From Paraburkholderia silviterrae (GTDB taxonomy: Bacteria; Pseudomonadota; Gammaproteobacteria; Burkholderiales; Burkholderiaceae), in assembly GCF_004353915.1 (NCBI RefSeq), contig NZ_SMRP01000007.1:144284-208283 (forward strand): DNA of 64,000 nucleotides. Reading direction: 5' to 3'. Shown piece by piece: positions 26,631-35,665 of the stretch; the stretch's first letter is position 1; each line of letters begins with the position of its first letter. The notes beneath the pieces are model-generated. The model was given only the letters and a program-made list of their open reading frames with translations, made no database searches and was not told the origin of the DNA. A program made the translations under genes and the position numbers.

Positions 26631-27480
26631 GAAACCCCTCGTATAGCAGACAAGCTCCAGATCCGCCGGACTTGCACCGTGTGCGCCCGGCGGCGCGGCC
26701 CTGCTTGCGGCGCGAACGGCGCATGCATGAAGGCGTGGCCCAAGCCTGTTCTCACAACGACAGGCTCTGGTATGAAAAACGAGTGGCGATAGCCGCGGAC
26801 TGCGCATCGCGTGGTCTCCGGCGTCCCTCCCCCCGGACTCGGACCGCCGGCGCAGGCGCCGCCGTACCGGCGCGTCACGCGCAGGCGGGCATCACCGCCC
26901 GACACCCGCCCGCAGACCGCAGCCGATCTCACACTATGGCGTTTCCCGCTGCCATCGCCACTCCTGGTACTTCCAGGCGCTGTTTGCCAGCGTTATCTGG
27001 CGGACTCGAGTCCGCTCTGACTTCCTCACTGCCGGCGCGTCGCCGTGTCCCGACTGCGCCGGCCCCCGTAGCCCAATCTCGTTGCCTGGCGTGCATGTGC
27101 CGCACGCCAGGTTCGATGCGGTCCATCCATCGACAGGCCGCGCCAACCTATTGTCGCTGCAAGCTCGCAAAGCTACTGTCAGGGATTGTTAAATTCATCG
27201 AGTGCGGCAGGCCCTCGCCGGATTTGGCCGCTCGCGGGCCTGCGCCGCGGGTGAGCACCCCGGCCGCGGGCGGCTCGAGGCCACCCGGAAACCGTGCGCT
27301 ACGCCATCTGGGACGGGCTCTGATATTTGCAATGCACTCCTGATTAACTAGCCGATAAGCAGGAAAATTGGCATTGCGCGCGTGAACAAGGAGTAGCCGC
27401 ACCCTGCTTCCCCCTGAAAAGGAGGAAGCAGGGGGACGCCCGTTGCAGGCGTCCTCGGCGTCACACGGAGGCGTCGCGCC
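26631..27480. other. Gene-poor stretch of about 850 bases
   Basis: I see no convincing protein gene here. The one longer plus-strand frame (26672-27343) has an arginine/serine/proline-rich translation without family character and no good ribosome site. Two hairpins near 27402-27452 lie just downstream of the SH3-protein gene. Confidence 0.5.
27402..27452 (-). terminator. Two hairpins downstream of the SH3-domain gene
   Basis: Just past the stop at 27481 (minus strand) are GACGCC/GGCGTC arms at 27434-27439 and 27447-27452, then a 10-bp pair CCCTGCTTCC (27402-27411) and GGAAGCAGGG (27424-27433). A pyrimidine-rich CTTCCTCCTTTTC segment lies between. This probably ends the transcript, although the T-run is weak. 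Confidence 0.45.
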
Positions 27481-28434
27481 TCAGTTCTGCTGCCGCTGGT
27501 CGCCGCGGCCGCCGCCCTGGCCAGACGAATGGCCGCCTTGTGGCGGCGCCTCGGGGCGGCCGCGCTCGGCAGGCGCCTCCGGCGGACGGCCTCCGCCAGG
27601 CGGCGGGCCGGGCGGACGATTGTACGTGGGCGCGGGTTGCTGTGCGGGCGGCCGGCTCATGTTGGGTTGCGGCATGGGCGGGCGCTGCATTTGCGCTGGC
27701 GGATGCGGCATCTCGGCCGGGGGGCGCTGGATCTGGGCGGGCGGGCCGCCGTTGTTCATTGGCGGACGGCCGGGTGGCGCTTCGTTGCCAGGCATTCGCC
27801 CGGGCTCAGGCGGACGGCCGGGTGGCGCTTCGTTGCCGGGCATGCGCCCGGGCTCAGGCGGACGGCCGGCGCCCGGCGGCGGAGCGCCGTTGATCGGCGG
27901 GCGTGGGCCGCCCATCTGGGGCGGCGGAGGCCGTCCCGGCCCTCCCGGCGGCCCGCCCTCATACCGTGGCGGCTCCGGCGGACGGCCGCGGCCCGGCGGC
28001 GGAACGTGCGCCCAACGATCGCGGTCGCCGTACCAGGGCCGATCGCGATAGAAGCTGCCCCAGTACGCGCCGACCGCAAACGTGACGATCGGCAGGCCGA
28101 TGGCCGCGCCATAGCCGGTCAGCGGCACGTAGTCGCCTTGATACGGGTACACGAGATAGCCCGCATAGATCCAGCCACGCAGGCCGGGCAGCGCGACGTC
28201 ACACCAGGAGTAGTCGCCCACGCAGCCCATCACCTCGACCGGCACGTTGGGTCCGAGCTCGGTCACGACCGGATAGGCGTCGGATGGCCCAGCAAACAGA
28301 TCGACAGGCTCGCTCGTGTAAGCCTCGGTTTGCGCGTGCACGCCGGACGCCGCAAACGCCATCCCCGCAGCCACGCAGACCGTCGCAATCGGCAGGGCCA
28401 GCCCGCGCGGCGGCTTCGTTTGTCGGTTTGTCAT
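27481..28434 (-). CDS. Exported SH3-domain protein with Pro/Gly-rich tail
   Basis: The 317-residue protein has a signal peptide (cleavage likely after GVHA, near residue 35), a bacterial SH3 domain (about 36-105; YTSEPVDLFAGPSDAYP and SWCDVALPGLRGWIYAGYLVY), a short hydrophobic stretch, and a tail of about 180 residues rich in Pro, Gly, Arg and Gln. The tail contains a 16-residue unit (EPGRMPGNEAPPGRPP) twice in tandem. The ATG at 28434 has GAGGGGAG upstream. Role unknown; SH3 domains of this type often bind cell-wall peptides. Confidence 0.8.
   Translation of the reverse strand: MTNRQTKPPRGLALPIATVCVAAGMAFAASGVHAQTEAYTSEPVDLFAGPSDAYPVVTELGPNVPVEVMGCVGDYSWCDVALPGLRGWIYAGYLVYPYQGDYVPLTGYGAAIGLPIVTFAVGAYWGSFYRDRPWYGDRDRWAHVPPPGRGRPPEPPRYEGGPPGGPGRPPPPQMGGPRPPINGAPPPGAGRPPEPGRMPGNEAPPGRPPEPGRMPGNEAPPGRPPMNNGGPPAQIQRPPAEMPHPPAQMQRPPMPQPNMSRPPAQQPAPTYNRPPGPPPGGGRPPEAPAERGRPEAPPQGGHSSGQGGGRGDQRQQN
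27761..27869. repeat. 48-bp tandem duplication inside the Pro-rich tail
   Basis: Two 48-bp copies (27761-27808 and 27809-27856) plus a 13-base partial copy start with GGCGGACGGCCGG and differ at only two bases, so the duplication is recent or kept similar. It is in frame and encodes the 16-residue unit. Confidence 0.85.
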
Positions 28435-28535
28435 GCTCCCCTCGATTCTTCTGTGATCGTGCAGAAGCATCCAGCATATTCCATTCCTGGATGCCGGAGC
28501 GTGCTGAAAACGATCGCCGAATCCCTGCGCAGGCG

Positions 28536-29330
28536 TCACGCGGCGCGCGTCTTGCGGCGCGCGGGCGCGCCGTGCTCCGGCGTTTCGACGGAGCGGATGG
28601 CGTTGTCGCGCGACGTGCTCATGCGCGTCTCGACGCATTTGAGCACGCGCGGCAGATCCTGCGCCGCGATCGCGCGGCGCAGCTCACGCCAGCCGCGAAT
28701 CGACTGCGCAATGGCATCCGGATGCGCGGCGAACGCCATCCGGTTGTAGCGCAGCACGCGTAACGAAATGGATTTCAACATGTCCGAGAGCACCAGGTTG
28801 CTGCTCAGGTCGAAGACCGCGAAGTTCAGCAGGAAACCCTCGAGAACGTACGCATCGAGCGATTCGTTCATCGCCTGCTCGAGCGCCTTCACGTGCTCGT
28901 CGAACACCTTGCCGAGCTGCGCCGGCGATTCGGCCAGCAACTCCTCGATGAGCGCCGAGTACAGCAGCGTGCGCACCGCGAAGATATCGCGCAGCTCGCG
29001 CGCGTCCGGTTGCGTCACGATTGCGCCGCGCCGCGCTTCGACCGCGACCAGCCGGTCGCGCTCGAGAATGCGCAACGCCTCGCGCACCGGCGCACGGCTC
29101 ACGTGCAGGATCTCGCCGATGTCGCTTTCCAGAAGACGCTTGCCCGCCTCGATGTGATTGAGCGTGATGGCTCCCGCGATGCGGGCGGCGATCTGCGCCG
29201 CCACGGGCATGGACGCACTCTCCCACTCCTTCCCCCGCAAGACAGCATCCTCCACCGCCAGCATCAGTTGGCCCCTCGGTTTGAGCAAGATACCGAGATC
29301 CGGGAGTTCCTGCGTTCGTTGTCTCGCCAT
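28536..29330 (-). CDS. GntR-family (FadR-type, FCD) transcriptional regulator
   Basis: The 264-residue regulator has an N-terminal winged helix (ESDIGEILHVSRAPVREALRILERDRLV, about 67-95) and an all-helical FCD ligand-binding domain. The ATG at 29330 gives MARQRTQELPDL, the same opening as the paralogue at 60320 (MARNKTQNLPDL). It lies just downstream of the GMC-oxidoreductase operon on the same strand but separated by a strong terminator, so it has its own promoter. The effector is probably a small organic acid, as in the family; this is inference. Confidence 0.88.
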   Translation of the reverse strand: MARQRTQELPDLGILLKPRGQLMLAVEDAVLRGKEWESASMPVAAQIAARIAGAITLNHIEAGKRLLESDIGEILHVSRAPVREALRILERDRLVAVEARRGAIVTQPDARELRDIFAVRTLLYSALIEELLAESPAQLGKVFDEHVKALEQAMNESLDAYVLEGFLLNFAVFDLSSNLVLSDMLKSISLRVLRYNRMAFAAHPDAIAQSIRGWRELRRAIAAQDLPRVLKCVETRMSTSRDNAIRSVETPEHGAPARRKTRAA

Positions 29331-29454
29331 GTCGGTGTTACCTGGTCGGGAAGGTTGCGCTCCAAGCCGTTCACTGCCTCGCGACGCATCGCAGCGGCGA
29401 GGCAAGAAGTATACCATTCGCTGCGCACTTCCCTATTTTTGTCGACATTATACG

Positions 29455-29488
29455 AGCCAAACAAAAGCGGCCCTCGCGAGGGCCGCTT
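29455..29488 (-). terminator. Rho-independent terminator after the GMC oxidoreductase gene
   Basis: Perfect 11-bp arms AAGCGGCCCTC (29464-29474) and GAGGGCCGCTT (29477-29487) enclose GC. On the minus strand the stem is followed by TTTTGTTTGG. It lies 15 bases past the stop at 29502. Confidence 0.85.
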
Positions 29489-29501
29489 CGTGCTGCGCAG
29501 T

Positions 29502-31214
29502 CTACGACTGCGTATCGCTGTACTCGACGTCATACAGTTGGCGCTTCGGCGCACGGGTGCGCTGCCGCGTCTCCCAGCCTTCGGCAAGCCCCACCTTCGC
29601 ATTCGACGGGGGCAGCATCGCCTTGCCGCGCACGAGATCGGATGCGCGTTCCGCGAGCATGATGGTCGGCGCATTGAGGTTGCCGTTGGGCTCGGTCGGA
29701 AACACCGACGAGTCGATCACGCGCAAGCCCGTCATGCCGCGCACGCGCAATTCGGAATCGACCACGGCCATGTCGTCTTCGCCCATCCGGCACGAGCCGC
29801 ACGGATGCATGGTGCTCTCCAGATTCGCGCGCACGAATGCGTCGATCTCGTCGTCGGTCTGCACGTCGGGGCCGGGTGCGAGCTCGGCGCCGCGGAAGCG
29901 GTCCATCGCCGGCTGCCCGATGATCTCGCGCGTGAGCCGCACGCAGCGCCGGAAACCCTCGCGGTCCTCTTCGCGGTCCAGATAGTTGAAGCGAATCTCG
30001 GGATGCACGTAAGGGTCCGCCGCCGTGAGCCGCACGTGGCCCCGGCTCTTGGGTTTGTTCGGCCCGGTCAGCACCATGAAGCCGTGCCCCTTGAACGGCT
30101 TGTCGCCGTCGTAGCGCATCGCGGCCGGCAGGAAATGGAACTGAATGTCGGGCCAGCGCAACCCCGCCTCGGAGCGGATGAAACCGCCCGCCTCGAAATG
30201 ATTGCTCGCGCCGAGACCATCCTTGAACAGCAGCCAGCGCAAGCCGATCAGGAACTTGTGCCACGGATCCATGCGGCCGTTGAGCGTGACCGGCTCCTTG
30301 CAGCCGTACTGGATGTAGATCTCGGCGTGATCTTGCAGATTCATGCCGACGCCCGGCAGCGCGTGCTTGACCTCCACGCCCGCCTGACGCAATACCTCGG
30401 CAGGCCCGATGCCGGAGCGCTGCAGCAAATGCGGCGAGCCGATCGGCCCCGATGAAATCAGCACTTCGGCGCGGCAGCGCGCCGTGTGCGTGACGCCGCC
30501 CCGGTCGTAGACCACGCCGACCGCGCGCTTGCCCTCGACGATCACCTGCCGCGTCATCGCATTCGTGACCACATGCAGGTTGGGCCGGTTCATCGCCGGG
30601 CGCAGGTACGCGTTCGCGGTGGACCAGCGCACGCCGTCCTTCACCGTCATGTGCATTGCGCCGAAGCCTTCCTGCATGTGCCCGTTGCAGTCGTCCGTAT
30701 GAATGTAGCCGGCCTGCACGCCCGCTTCGATCCATGCCCCGTACAACGGGTTCTTCATGTTGTTGCCGTTGTTCGTCGAGAGCGGCCCGTTCGATCCGCG
30801 ATACTGGTCGCCGCCGAACTTGTAGTTTTCGGCGCGGCGGAAGTACGGCAGGCAGTTGCGGTAGCCCCAGCCGCGCGCACCCAGCTCCTCCCATTCGTCG
30901 AAGTCGTAAGCGTGGCCGCGAATGTAGACGAGCCCGTTGATCGACGACGATCCGCCCAGCACCTTGCCGCGCGGGCAGTGGAGCTGGCGTCCGTTCAGAT
31001 GCGGCTCCGGCGCGGTCTGATACTTCCAGTTGAACTTGCGCGTGTTCATCGGCATCGAGAACGCGCTCGGCATCTGGATGATGATGCTGCGGTCGCTGCC
31101 GCCGTACTCGAGCACCAGCACGCTGACCGATGGATCCTCCGTGAGCCGGTTGGCCAGCACGCAGCCCGCCGATCCCGCGCCCACAATGATGTAGTCGTAT
31201 TGCCCGCTTTCCAT
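29502..31214 (-). CDS. GMC-family FAD oxidoreductase (choline/alcohol dehydrogenase-like)
   Basis: The 570-residue flavoprotein has the FAD-binding GAGSAG at 12-17, the GMC signatures PRGKVLGGSSSINGLVYIRG and SSGPIGSPHLLQRSGIG, and a C-terminal MHPCGSCRMG...NAPTIMLAERASD segment. It oxidises an alcohol to an aldehyde. Overall it resembles choline dehydrogenase BetA, but the neighbours (aldehyde dehydrogenase, NCS1 permease, ureohydrolase) do not prove choline as substrate. Start ATG 31214 has CAGGA upstream. It is the last gene of the leftward operon. Confidence 0.88.
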   Translation of the reverse strand: MESGQYDYIIVGAGSAGCVLANRLTEDPSVSVLVLEYGGSDRSIIIQMPSAFSMPMNTRKFNWKYQTAPEPHLNGRQLHCPRGKVLGGSSSINGLVYIRGHAYDFDEWEELGARGWGYRNCLPYFRRAENYKFGGDQYRGSNGPLSTNNGNNMKNPLYGAWIEAGVQAGYIHTDDCNGHMQEGFGAMHMTVKDGVRWSTANAYLRPAMNRPNLHVVTNAMTRQVIVEGKRAVGVVYDRGGVTHTARCRAEVLISSGPIGSPHLLQRSGIGPAEVLRQAGVEVKHALPGVGMNLQDHAEIYIQYGCKEPVTLNGRMDPWHKFLIGLRWLLFKDGLGASNHFEAGGFIRSEAGLRWPDIQFHFLPAAMRYDGDKPFKGHGFMVLTGPNKPKSRGHVRLTAADPYVHPEIRFNYLDREEDREGFRRCVRLTREIIGQPAMDRFRGAELAPGPDVQTDDEIDAFVRANLESTMHPCGSCRMGEDDMAVVDSELRVRGMTGLRVIDSSVFPTEPNGNLNAPTIMLAERASDLVRGKAMLPPSNAKVGLAEGWETRQRTRAPKRQLYDVEYSDTQS

Positions 31215-31251
31215 GATGAATTCCTGATTCGTTATCCTGACGATATGGCGT

Positions 31252-32796
31252 TCAGAAGCGCTGGTCGCCCGTGGTGTACTGAGGCATGGTCCTTTCGATC
31301 TGCGCGATGAGCGCCTCCTCGCGGCGAAGATCGAGCGAGCGGCTCAGCAGGTAATACGCGATGCCCGAGACGAACAGCCCGACGAGCCATGCGAGGTCCA
31401 CGCTGCCCATCGCCCGCGCAAACGGGCCGACATAGACTTCGTTGGCGCCGTCGAAGATGCAGAAGAACGGGATCATCGCGGCAAACCCGATCGCGTACGA
31501 CATCAGGCCGCGCGCGCCCCATGTGCCGTAGATGTTGTTGTGCGGCAGGAAGAAGTGCGGAATCGCATAACGGCCCTTGCGCACGAAGAAGTAGTCCGTG
31601 AGATTCACGGCGGTCCAGGGCACGAGGAAGTAGAGCATCACCACGAGATAGATGTTCAGGACCGAGAGCCCCTTGCCGGACGAATAAATGCTCAGTGCGA
31701 TCCCAAGCTGAAGCAGCACGACGAAGAGGATCGCCAGCACGCGCACGCGGGCGGTGGGCTCGATCTTCCTGAACGAGTCGACGCCCGTGATGGCCGTGAG
31801 CTTGGCGCTGTAGATGTTCATCGCAATCACGGGCAGGAAGGCCACGATCGTGACGGCCACCACCACGCTCCCGAGGCGCGGCGACAAATCGCTGCCGACC
31901 TGGTTGAGTGCCACGAGCACGTCGGTGGCGTGCAGGTGATCGCCGAGCCAGCCGCCCACGGCGATCATCCAGGCGCCCGAGAGCGACGCCCCGAGGAACA
32001 CCGCGGCGATCAGCCGGCCGCTCGGCGTATTCTTCGGCAGATAGCGCGAATAGTCCGACACATAGGGCGCGTAAGCGATGTTGTAGCTTGCGGCAGCGGC
32101 GAACTGCGTGATGAACCCGGTCCAGCAGAAGCCGAGCGGCGCGGGCGGCGGCGTGCCGGGGGCGGCCGCCGGCAGCGGCAGATCGGGCACCCAGTGCATG
32201 AGCACCGCCAGCGTGACGATGCCGTACAGCGGCAGCGACAGATACAACGCCCACTTGAAGCTGCGGTGCATCCAGTCGTGGCCGAGAATGGCGAGCACCG
32301 CAGCGGGCACGGTCACAACCAGCGCCACCTTGAGCGGGTCCCAGCCAAACAGCGCCTTGAGGCCCTGCATCATCAGCACGAGATTGACGATATTGAAACC
32401 CGCGAACACGAACAGCGTCGCAAGCAGCACGAGCACCACGCCGCGATAGCCGAACTGCGCGCGCGACTGGATCATCTGCGGCAGGCCCAGATGCGGGCCC
32501 TGCGAGCCGTGAAACGCCATGAACAAGGTGCCGAACATGATGCCGAGCGTGCCGGCTATCGTCGTCCAGAGCGCGTTCAGCCCTACGCTCGGCCCAACGA
32601 AGCCGATGGTCATCGTGAAGAACGTGAAGTTGCCGAGAAACCAGAATGGCCCTTGATGCGAGAGCCGGTCGGTGCGCTCGCTCTCCGGAATGAAGTCGAT
32701 CGAATGTCCCTCGATCGCGCCGTGCTCGCCTATGGCGGCGCTGGGTGCTGCAATCCGTGCCGCGACTCTTTCGTTTGCTTCCATCGTGTGCCCCAT
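31252..32796 (-). CDS. NCS1-family nucleobase/hydantoin-type permease
   Basis: The 514-residue membrane protein has about 12 hydrophobic helices and NCS1 landmarks: FWFLGNFTFFTMTIGFVGPSVGL near residue 50, a helix with YNIAYAPYVSDYSRYLP, and PWTAVNLTDYFFVRKGRYAIP. The family imports cytosine, purines, hydantoins, allantoin or thiamin. Substrate here is unknown but should fit the catabolic operon. ATG 32796 or ATG 32784 may be the start; the second has GGGG upstream. It lies 37 bases before the GMC gene. Confidence 0.88.
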   Translation of the reverse strand: MGHTMEANERVAARIAAPSAAIGEHGAIEGHSIDFIPESERTDRLSHQGPFWFLGNFTFFTMTIGFVGPSVGLNALWTTIAGTLGIMFGTLFMAFHGSQGPHLGLPQMIQSRAQFGYRGVVLVLLATLFVFAGFNIVNLVLMMQGLKALFGWDPLKVALVVTVPAAVLAILGHDWMHRSFKWALYLSLPLYGIVTLAVLMHWVPDLPLPAAAPGTPPPAPLGFCWTGFITQFAAAASYNIAYAPYVSDYSRYLPKNTPSGRLIAAVFLGASLSGAWMIAVGGWLGDHLHATDVLVALNQVGSDLSPRLGSVVVAVTIVAFLPVIAMNIYSAKLTAITGVDSFRKIEPTARVRVLAILFVVLLQLGIALSIYSSGKGLSVLNIYLVVMLYFLVPWTAVNLTDYFFVRKGRYAIPHFFLPHNNIYGTWGARGLMSYAIGFAAMIPFFCIFDGANEVYVGPFARAMGSVDLAWLVGLFVSGIAYYLLSRSLDLRREEALIAQIERTMPQYTTGDQRF

Positions 32797-32896
32797 GTCG
32801 TAATGGACGATGCTGTGTAAAGACAGGACGCCCGGAGCGCGGCCCGCGAGAGCAGGCCGGTCCGCCGCGTATCGAAGACTTGATGCCGACGCGGTG

Positions 32897-34411
32897 CTAC
32901 GCGTCGTTCAGCGTGATCCAGACGGCTTTGGTCTCCATCAGGGAATCGAGTTGCTCCGCGCCGAGGTCCTTGCCGAAGCCCGATGCCTTGAAGCCGCCGA
33001 ACGGCATGGCCGGATCGATCGTGCTGTGTGCGTTCACGTAGACGCTGCCGGCGCGCAGCTTCGGCACCAGTGCATGCACGCGGTTCAGGTCGCGCGAATA
33101 GATCGCGGCGGCGAGGCCATAGGGCGTGTCGTTGGCGAGCGCGACGGCCTCGCCCAGGTCGTCGAATGGCGCGCTCACGAGCACGGGGCCGAAGATCTCC
33201 TCCTTCACGATGCGCATGTCCGGGCGGCAATGCGCGAAGATCGTCGGTTGAACGAAGTATCCCGATCCTTCCACGTTGCGGCCGCCATACACCAGCTCCG
33301 CGCCTTCGCGGCGGCCCGCCTCGATGTACGACGTGACGCGCGCCTTCTGCTGCGCCGAGACGAGCGGGCTGATGAAGCAGTCGCGATCGAGGCCAGGCGC
33401 GATCTTCAGCGTGCGGGTGTAGTCGATCAGCGCGGCGAGGAAGCGCTCGTGCACGCAGCGCTGCACGTAGAGGCGGCTGCCTGCGTCGCACACCTGCCCC
33501 GAGTTGAAGAACATGCCGTTCGCGACCGCGCGCGCGGCGGCCTCGATGTCCGCATCATCGAGCACGAGCACCGGCGACTTGCCGCCCAGCTCGAGCGTGA
33601 CGCGCTTGACGCCGTCGACCGCCGCGCTGCCGACCTCGCGCCCCACTGCCGTGGAGCCCGTGAACGTCACTTTGTCGAGGCCTGGGTGGCGCGCCATGGC
33701 TGCGCCGATCACGTTGCCTCGCCCGGTCACGACGTTCACCACGCCGTCGGGAATGCCGGCCTCCTGCACGAGCTGGGCAAAGCGCAGCGTCGACAGCGAA
33801 GTCAGCTCCGCGGGCTTGATCACCGTCGTGCAGCCCACCGCGAGCGCGGCGGCCAGCTTCCACGCCATCGTCTGCAGCGGGAAATTCCACGGCACGATGA
33901 TCCCGACCACGCCCACCGGCTCCTTGCGCGTATAGGCGAGATAGTTGCCGGGTAACGAAGGCTCCACGGTGCGCCCATGCAGCTTGGAAGCCCAGCCCGC
34001 GAAATAGCGGAACGTATCGACGGTTCCCTGGATATCCACGTCGCGCGCATTCGCCACCGATTTGCCGACGTCGATCGACTCGATCTCGGCGAGTTCGTCC
34101 GCGTGCGTTTCGATCAGATCGGCGAGTCGGTGCAGCAGGCGCTCGCGCTCGAGTGGCTTCAGGCGCCGCCACGCGCCGCCGTCGAACTGCGCGCGCGCCG
34201 CCGCGACCGCACGATCGAGGTCGCCGGCCGTGGCGAGCGGAATCTGCGTGATGACGCCCTCCGTGGACGGCTCGACCACGTCGAGCATCTCGCCCTCGCC
34301 GCCCGGCACGAACGCGCCAGCGATGAACATGCGTTGCGGCTGATCGAGAAAGCGCCGCGTTGCTTCGCGCACGCCGAACTGCTCCAGATAGTTTCGTACG
34401 ATGGAATCCAA
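32897..34411 (-). CDS. NAD(P)-dependent aldehyde dehydrogenase
   Basis: The 504-residue enzyme has the aldehyde-dehydrogenase landmarks: VPWNFPLQTMAWK, FTGSTAVGREV, catalytic Glu in LELGGKSP and catalytic Cys in FFNSGQVCDAGSRLY. A TTG at 34411, preceded by AGGAGACAAC, is the best start (giving MDSIVRNYLEQFG). The frame is open to 34495 but without a ribosome site. It probably oxidises the aldehyde made by the GMC enzyme. Of the two aldehyde dehydrogenases in the window, the other is PuuC at 45565. Confidence 0.9.
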   Translation of the reverse strand: MDSIVRNYLEQFGVREATRRFLDQPQRMFIAGAFVPGGEGEMLDVVEPSTEGVITQIPLATAGDLDRAVAAARAQFDGGAWRRLKPLERERLLHRLADLIETHADELAEIESIDVGKSVANARDVDIQGTVDTFRYFAGWASKLHGRTVEPSLPGNYLAYTRKEPVGVVGIIVPWNFPLQTMAWKLAAALAVGCTTVIKPAELTSLSTLRFAQLVQEAGIPDGVVNVVTGRGNVIGAAMARHPGLDKVTFTGSTAVGREVGSAAVDGVKRVTLELGGKSPVLVLDDADIEAAARAVANGMFFNSGQVCDAGSRLYVQRCVHERFLAALIDYTRTLKIAPGLDRDCFISPLVSAQQKARVTSYIEAGRREGAELVYGGRNVEGSGYFVQPTIFAHCRPDMRIVKEEIFGPVLVSAPFDDLGEAVALANDTPYGLAAAIYSRDLNRVHALVPKLRAGSVYVNAHSTIDPAMPFGGFKASGFGKDLGAEQLDSLMETKAVWITLNDA

Positions 34412-34515
34412 CGTTGTCTCCTGATCGCGCGCGGCGTAGTGCGTCCACACCGCGCGTGTTGATGTTGTGTGCCGTTGTCTGCGGCGATGCCTCAAAGCAT
34501 CAGCGCATCAATGCA

Positions 34516-35490
34516 TCAGCGCCGATGCTGGCTGCGTGCGTGAAAGATGAAGCCGATCGAGTTCAACAGCAGTTGTGCCGCGAGAATGGGCGTGACTCCC
34601 GCCGGATCGTATGCCGGGGCCACCTCCACGAGGTCCATGCCCACGACGTTGCCGTGGCTGCGGCGCGCGAGTCCCTGGATGATTTCGAGCACCTCGTAGT
34701 AAGTAAAGCCGCCATGGCTCGGCGTGCCCGTGCCCGGCGCGATGGACGGATCGAAGCCGTCGATGTCGATCGTGATGTAGTAAGCACGGCCTTCGGGAAT
34801 CCTTGCGAGCACGCCCTCGGCACCGAGCCGGCGCACGTCGCGCACGGAGAGAATGTCGGAGCCCGCCGCGCGCGCGGCGTCGTAGTCGCTGCGGTTCGAT
34901 GACGAGACGTTGCGGATCCCGAGCTGCGTCATGCCGGTGATGTGCTCCATTTCCGAAGCGCGGCGCAGCGGATTGCCGTGCCCATAGCGCACGCCATGGC
35001 GTTCGTCGACGAAATCCAGATGCGCGTCGAAGTGCACGATGTGAATGGGCCCACGACCCTCGAACGCCTGGATCACAGGGGCGTGAATCGAATGATCGCC
35101 GCCGAGCGTCACGGGCATCGCGCCATTCGCGAGGATCTTGCGCACCGCGCTTTCGATGTTGGCGTTGCTCGCCGCCATGTCGGTGTGAACGATGTCAGCG
35201 TCGCCCACGTCCACCATGCGCACCTGGTCGCGCGTCAGATAGAGCGCGTCGTCTTCGTGATCGTAGGCGCCTGCGTGGCCGAACGAAAACAGCGTGGACG
35301 CTTCGCGGATGCTGCGCGGCCCGAAGCGCGCGCCCGAGCGCCATTGCGTGCCCATGTCGTTGGGCGCGCCGAGGATCGCCACATCGGCGTCGATGCGATC
35401 CCAGTCGAGGCAGACCGGCGATTTCGCGAACGTGCAATGTCCCACGAACGGCAAATCCAGCCGCCCGCTTTCGTATGTGTTGCCCGGCAT
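34516..35490 (-). CDS. Ureohydrolase (agmatinase / guanidinobutyrase-type)
   Basis: The 324-residue arginase-fold enzyme hydrolyses a guanidino group to urea and an amine. All metal ligands are visible: GGDHS at 130-134, HFDAHLD at 153-159 and DIDGFDPS at 242-249, followed by IAPGTGTPSHGG. Agmatinase, guanidinobutyrase and guanidinopropionase cannot be told apart by these motifs. The ATG at 35490 has GGAGACACTC upstream. It is the first gene of the leftward operon and divergent from a LysR gene. Confidence 0.88.
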   Translation of the reverse strand: MPGNTYESGRLDLPFVGHCTFAKSPVCLDWDRIDADVAILGAPNDMGTQWRSGARFGPRSIREASTLFSFGHAGAYDHEDDALYLTRDQVRMVDVGDADIVHTDMAASNANIESAVRKILANGAMPVTLGGDHSIHAPVIQAFEGRGPIHIVHFDAHLDFVDERHGVRYGHGNPLRRASEMEHITGMTQLGIRNVSSSNRSDYDAARAAGSDILSVRDVRRLGAEGVLARIPEGRAYYITIDIDGFDPSIAPGTGTPSHGGFTYYEVLEIIQGLARRSHGNVVGMDLVEVAPAYDPAGVTPILAAQLLLNSIGFIFHARSQHRR

Positions 35491-35610
35491 GAGTGTCTCC
35501 GTGTGTGATCCGCTGGGTCATCCAGTCAGGAATCGGTGAACGACCCGGTTTATGTCGGGCCGCCGCTTTGAGACACTATGTGGGTATTATTTTTGACCAA
35601 AAATCCCGGG

Positions 35611-35632
35611 ATTCAGATATTCATATCGGAAT
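35611..35632. promoter_or_regulatory. Near-perfect dyad, candidate LysR operator
   Basis: The sequence ATTC-A-GATAT-TC-ATATC-G-GAAT is an inverted repeat in which 9 of 11 base pairs match. It sits between the divergent ureohydrolase and LysR genes, 34 bases before the LysR start, an expected place for an autoregulatory and activating LysR site. Confidence 0.6.
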
Positions 35633-35665
35633 TCCCGAAGCAAGCGATCATGGAGAACGCGGGCA

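Noticed and set aside
26672..27343. A 223-codon plus-strand frame in the gene-poor stretch
   Set aside because: Ser/Arg/Pro-rich translation, no ribosome site, no recognisable domain.
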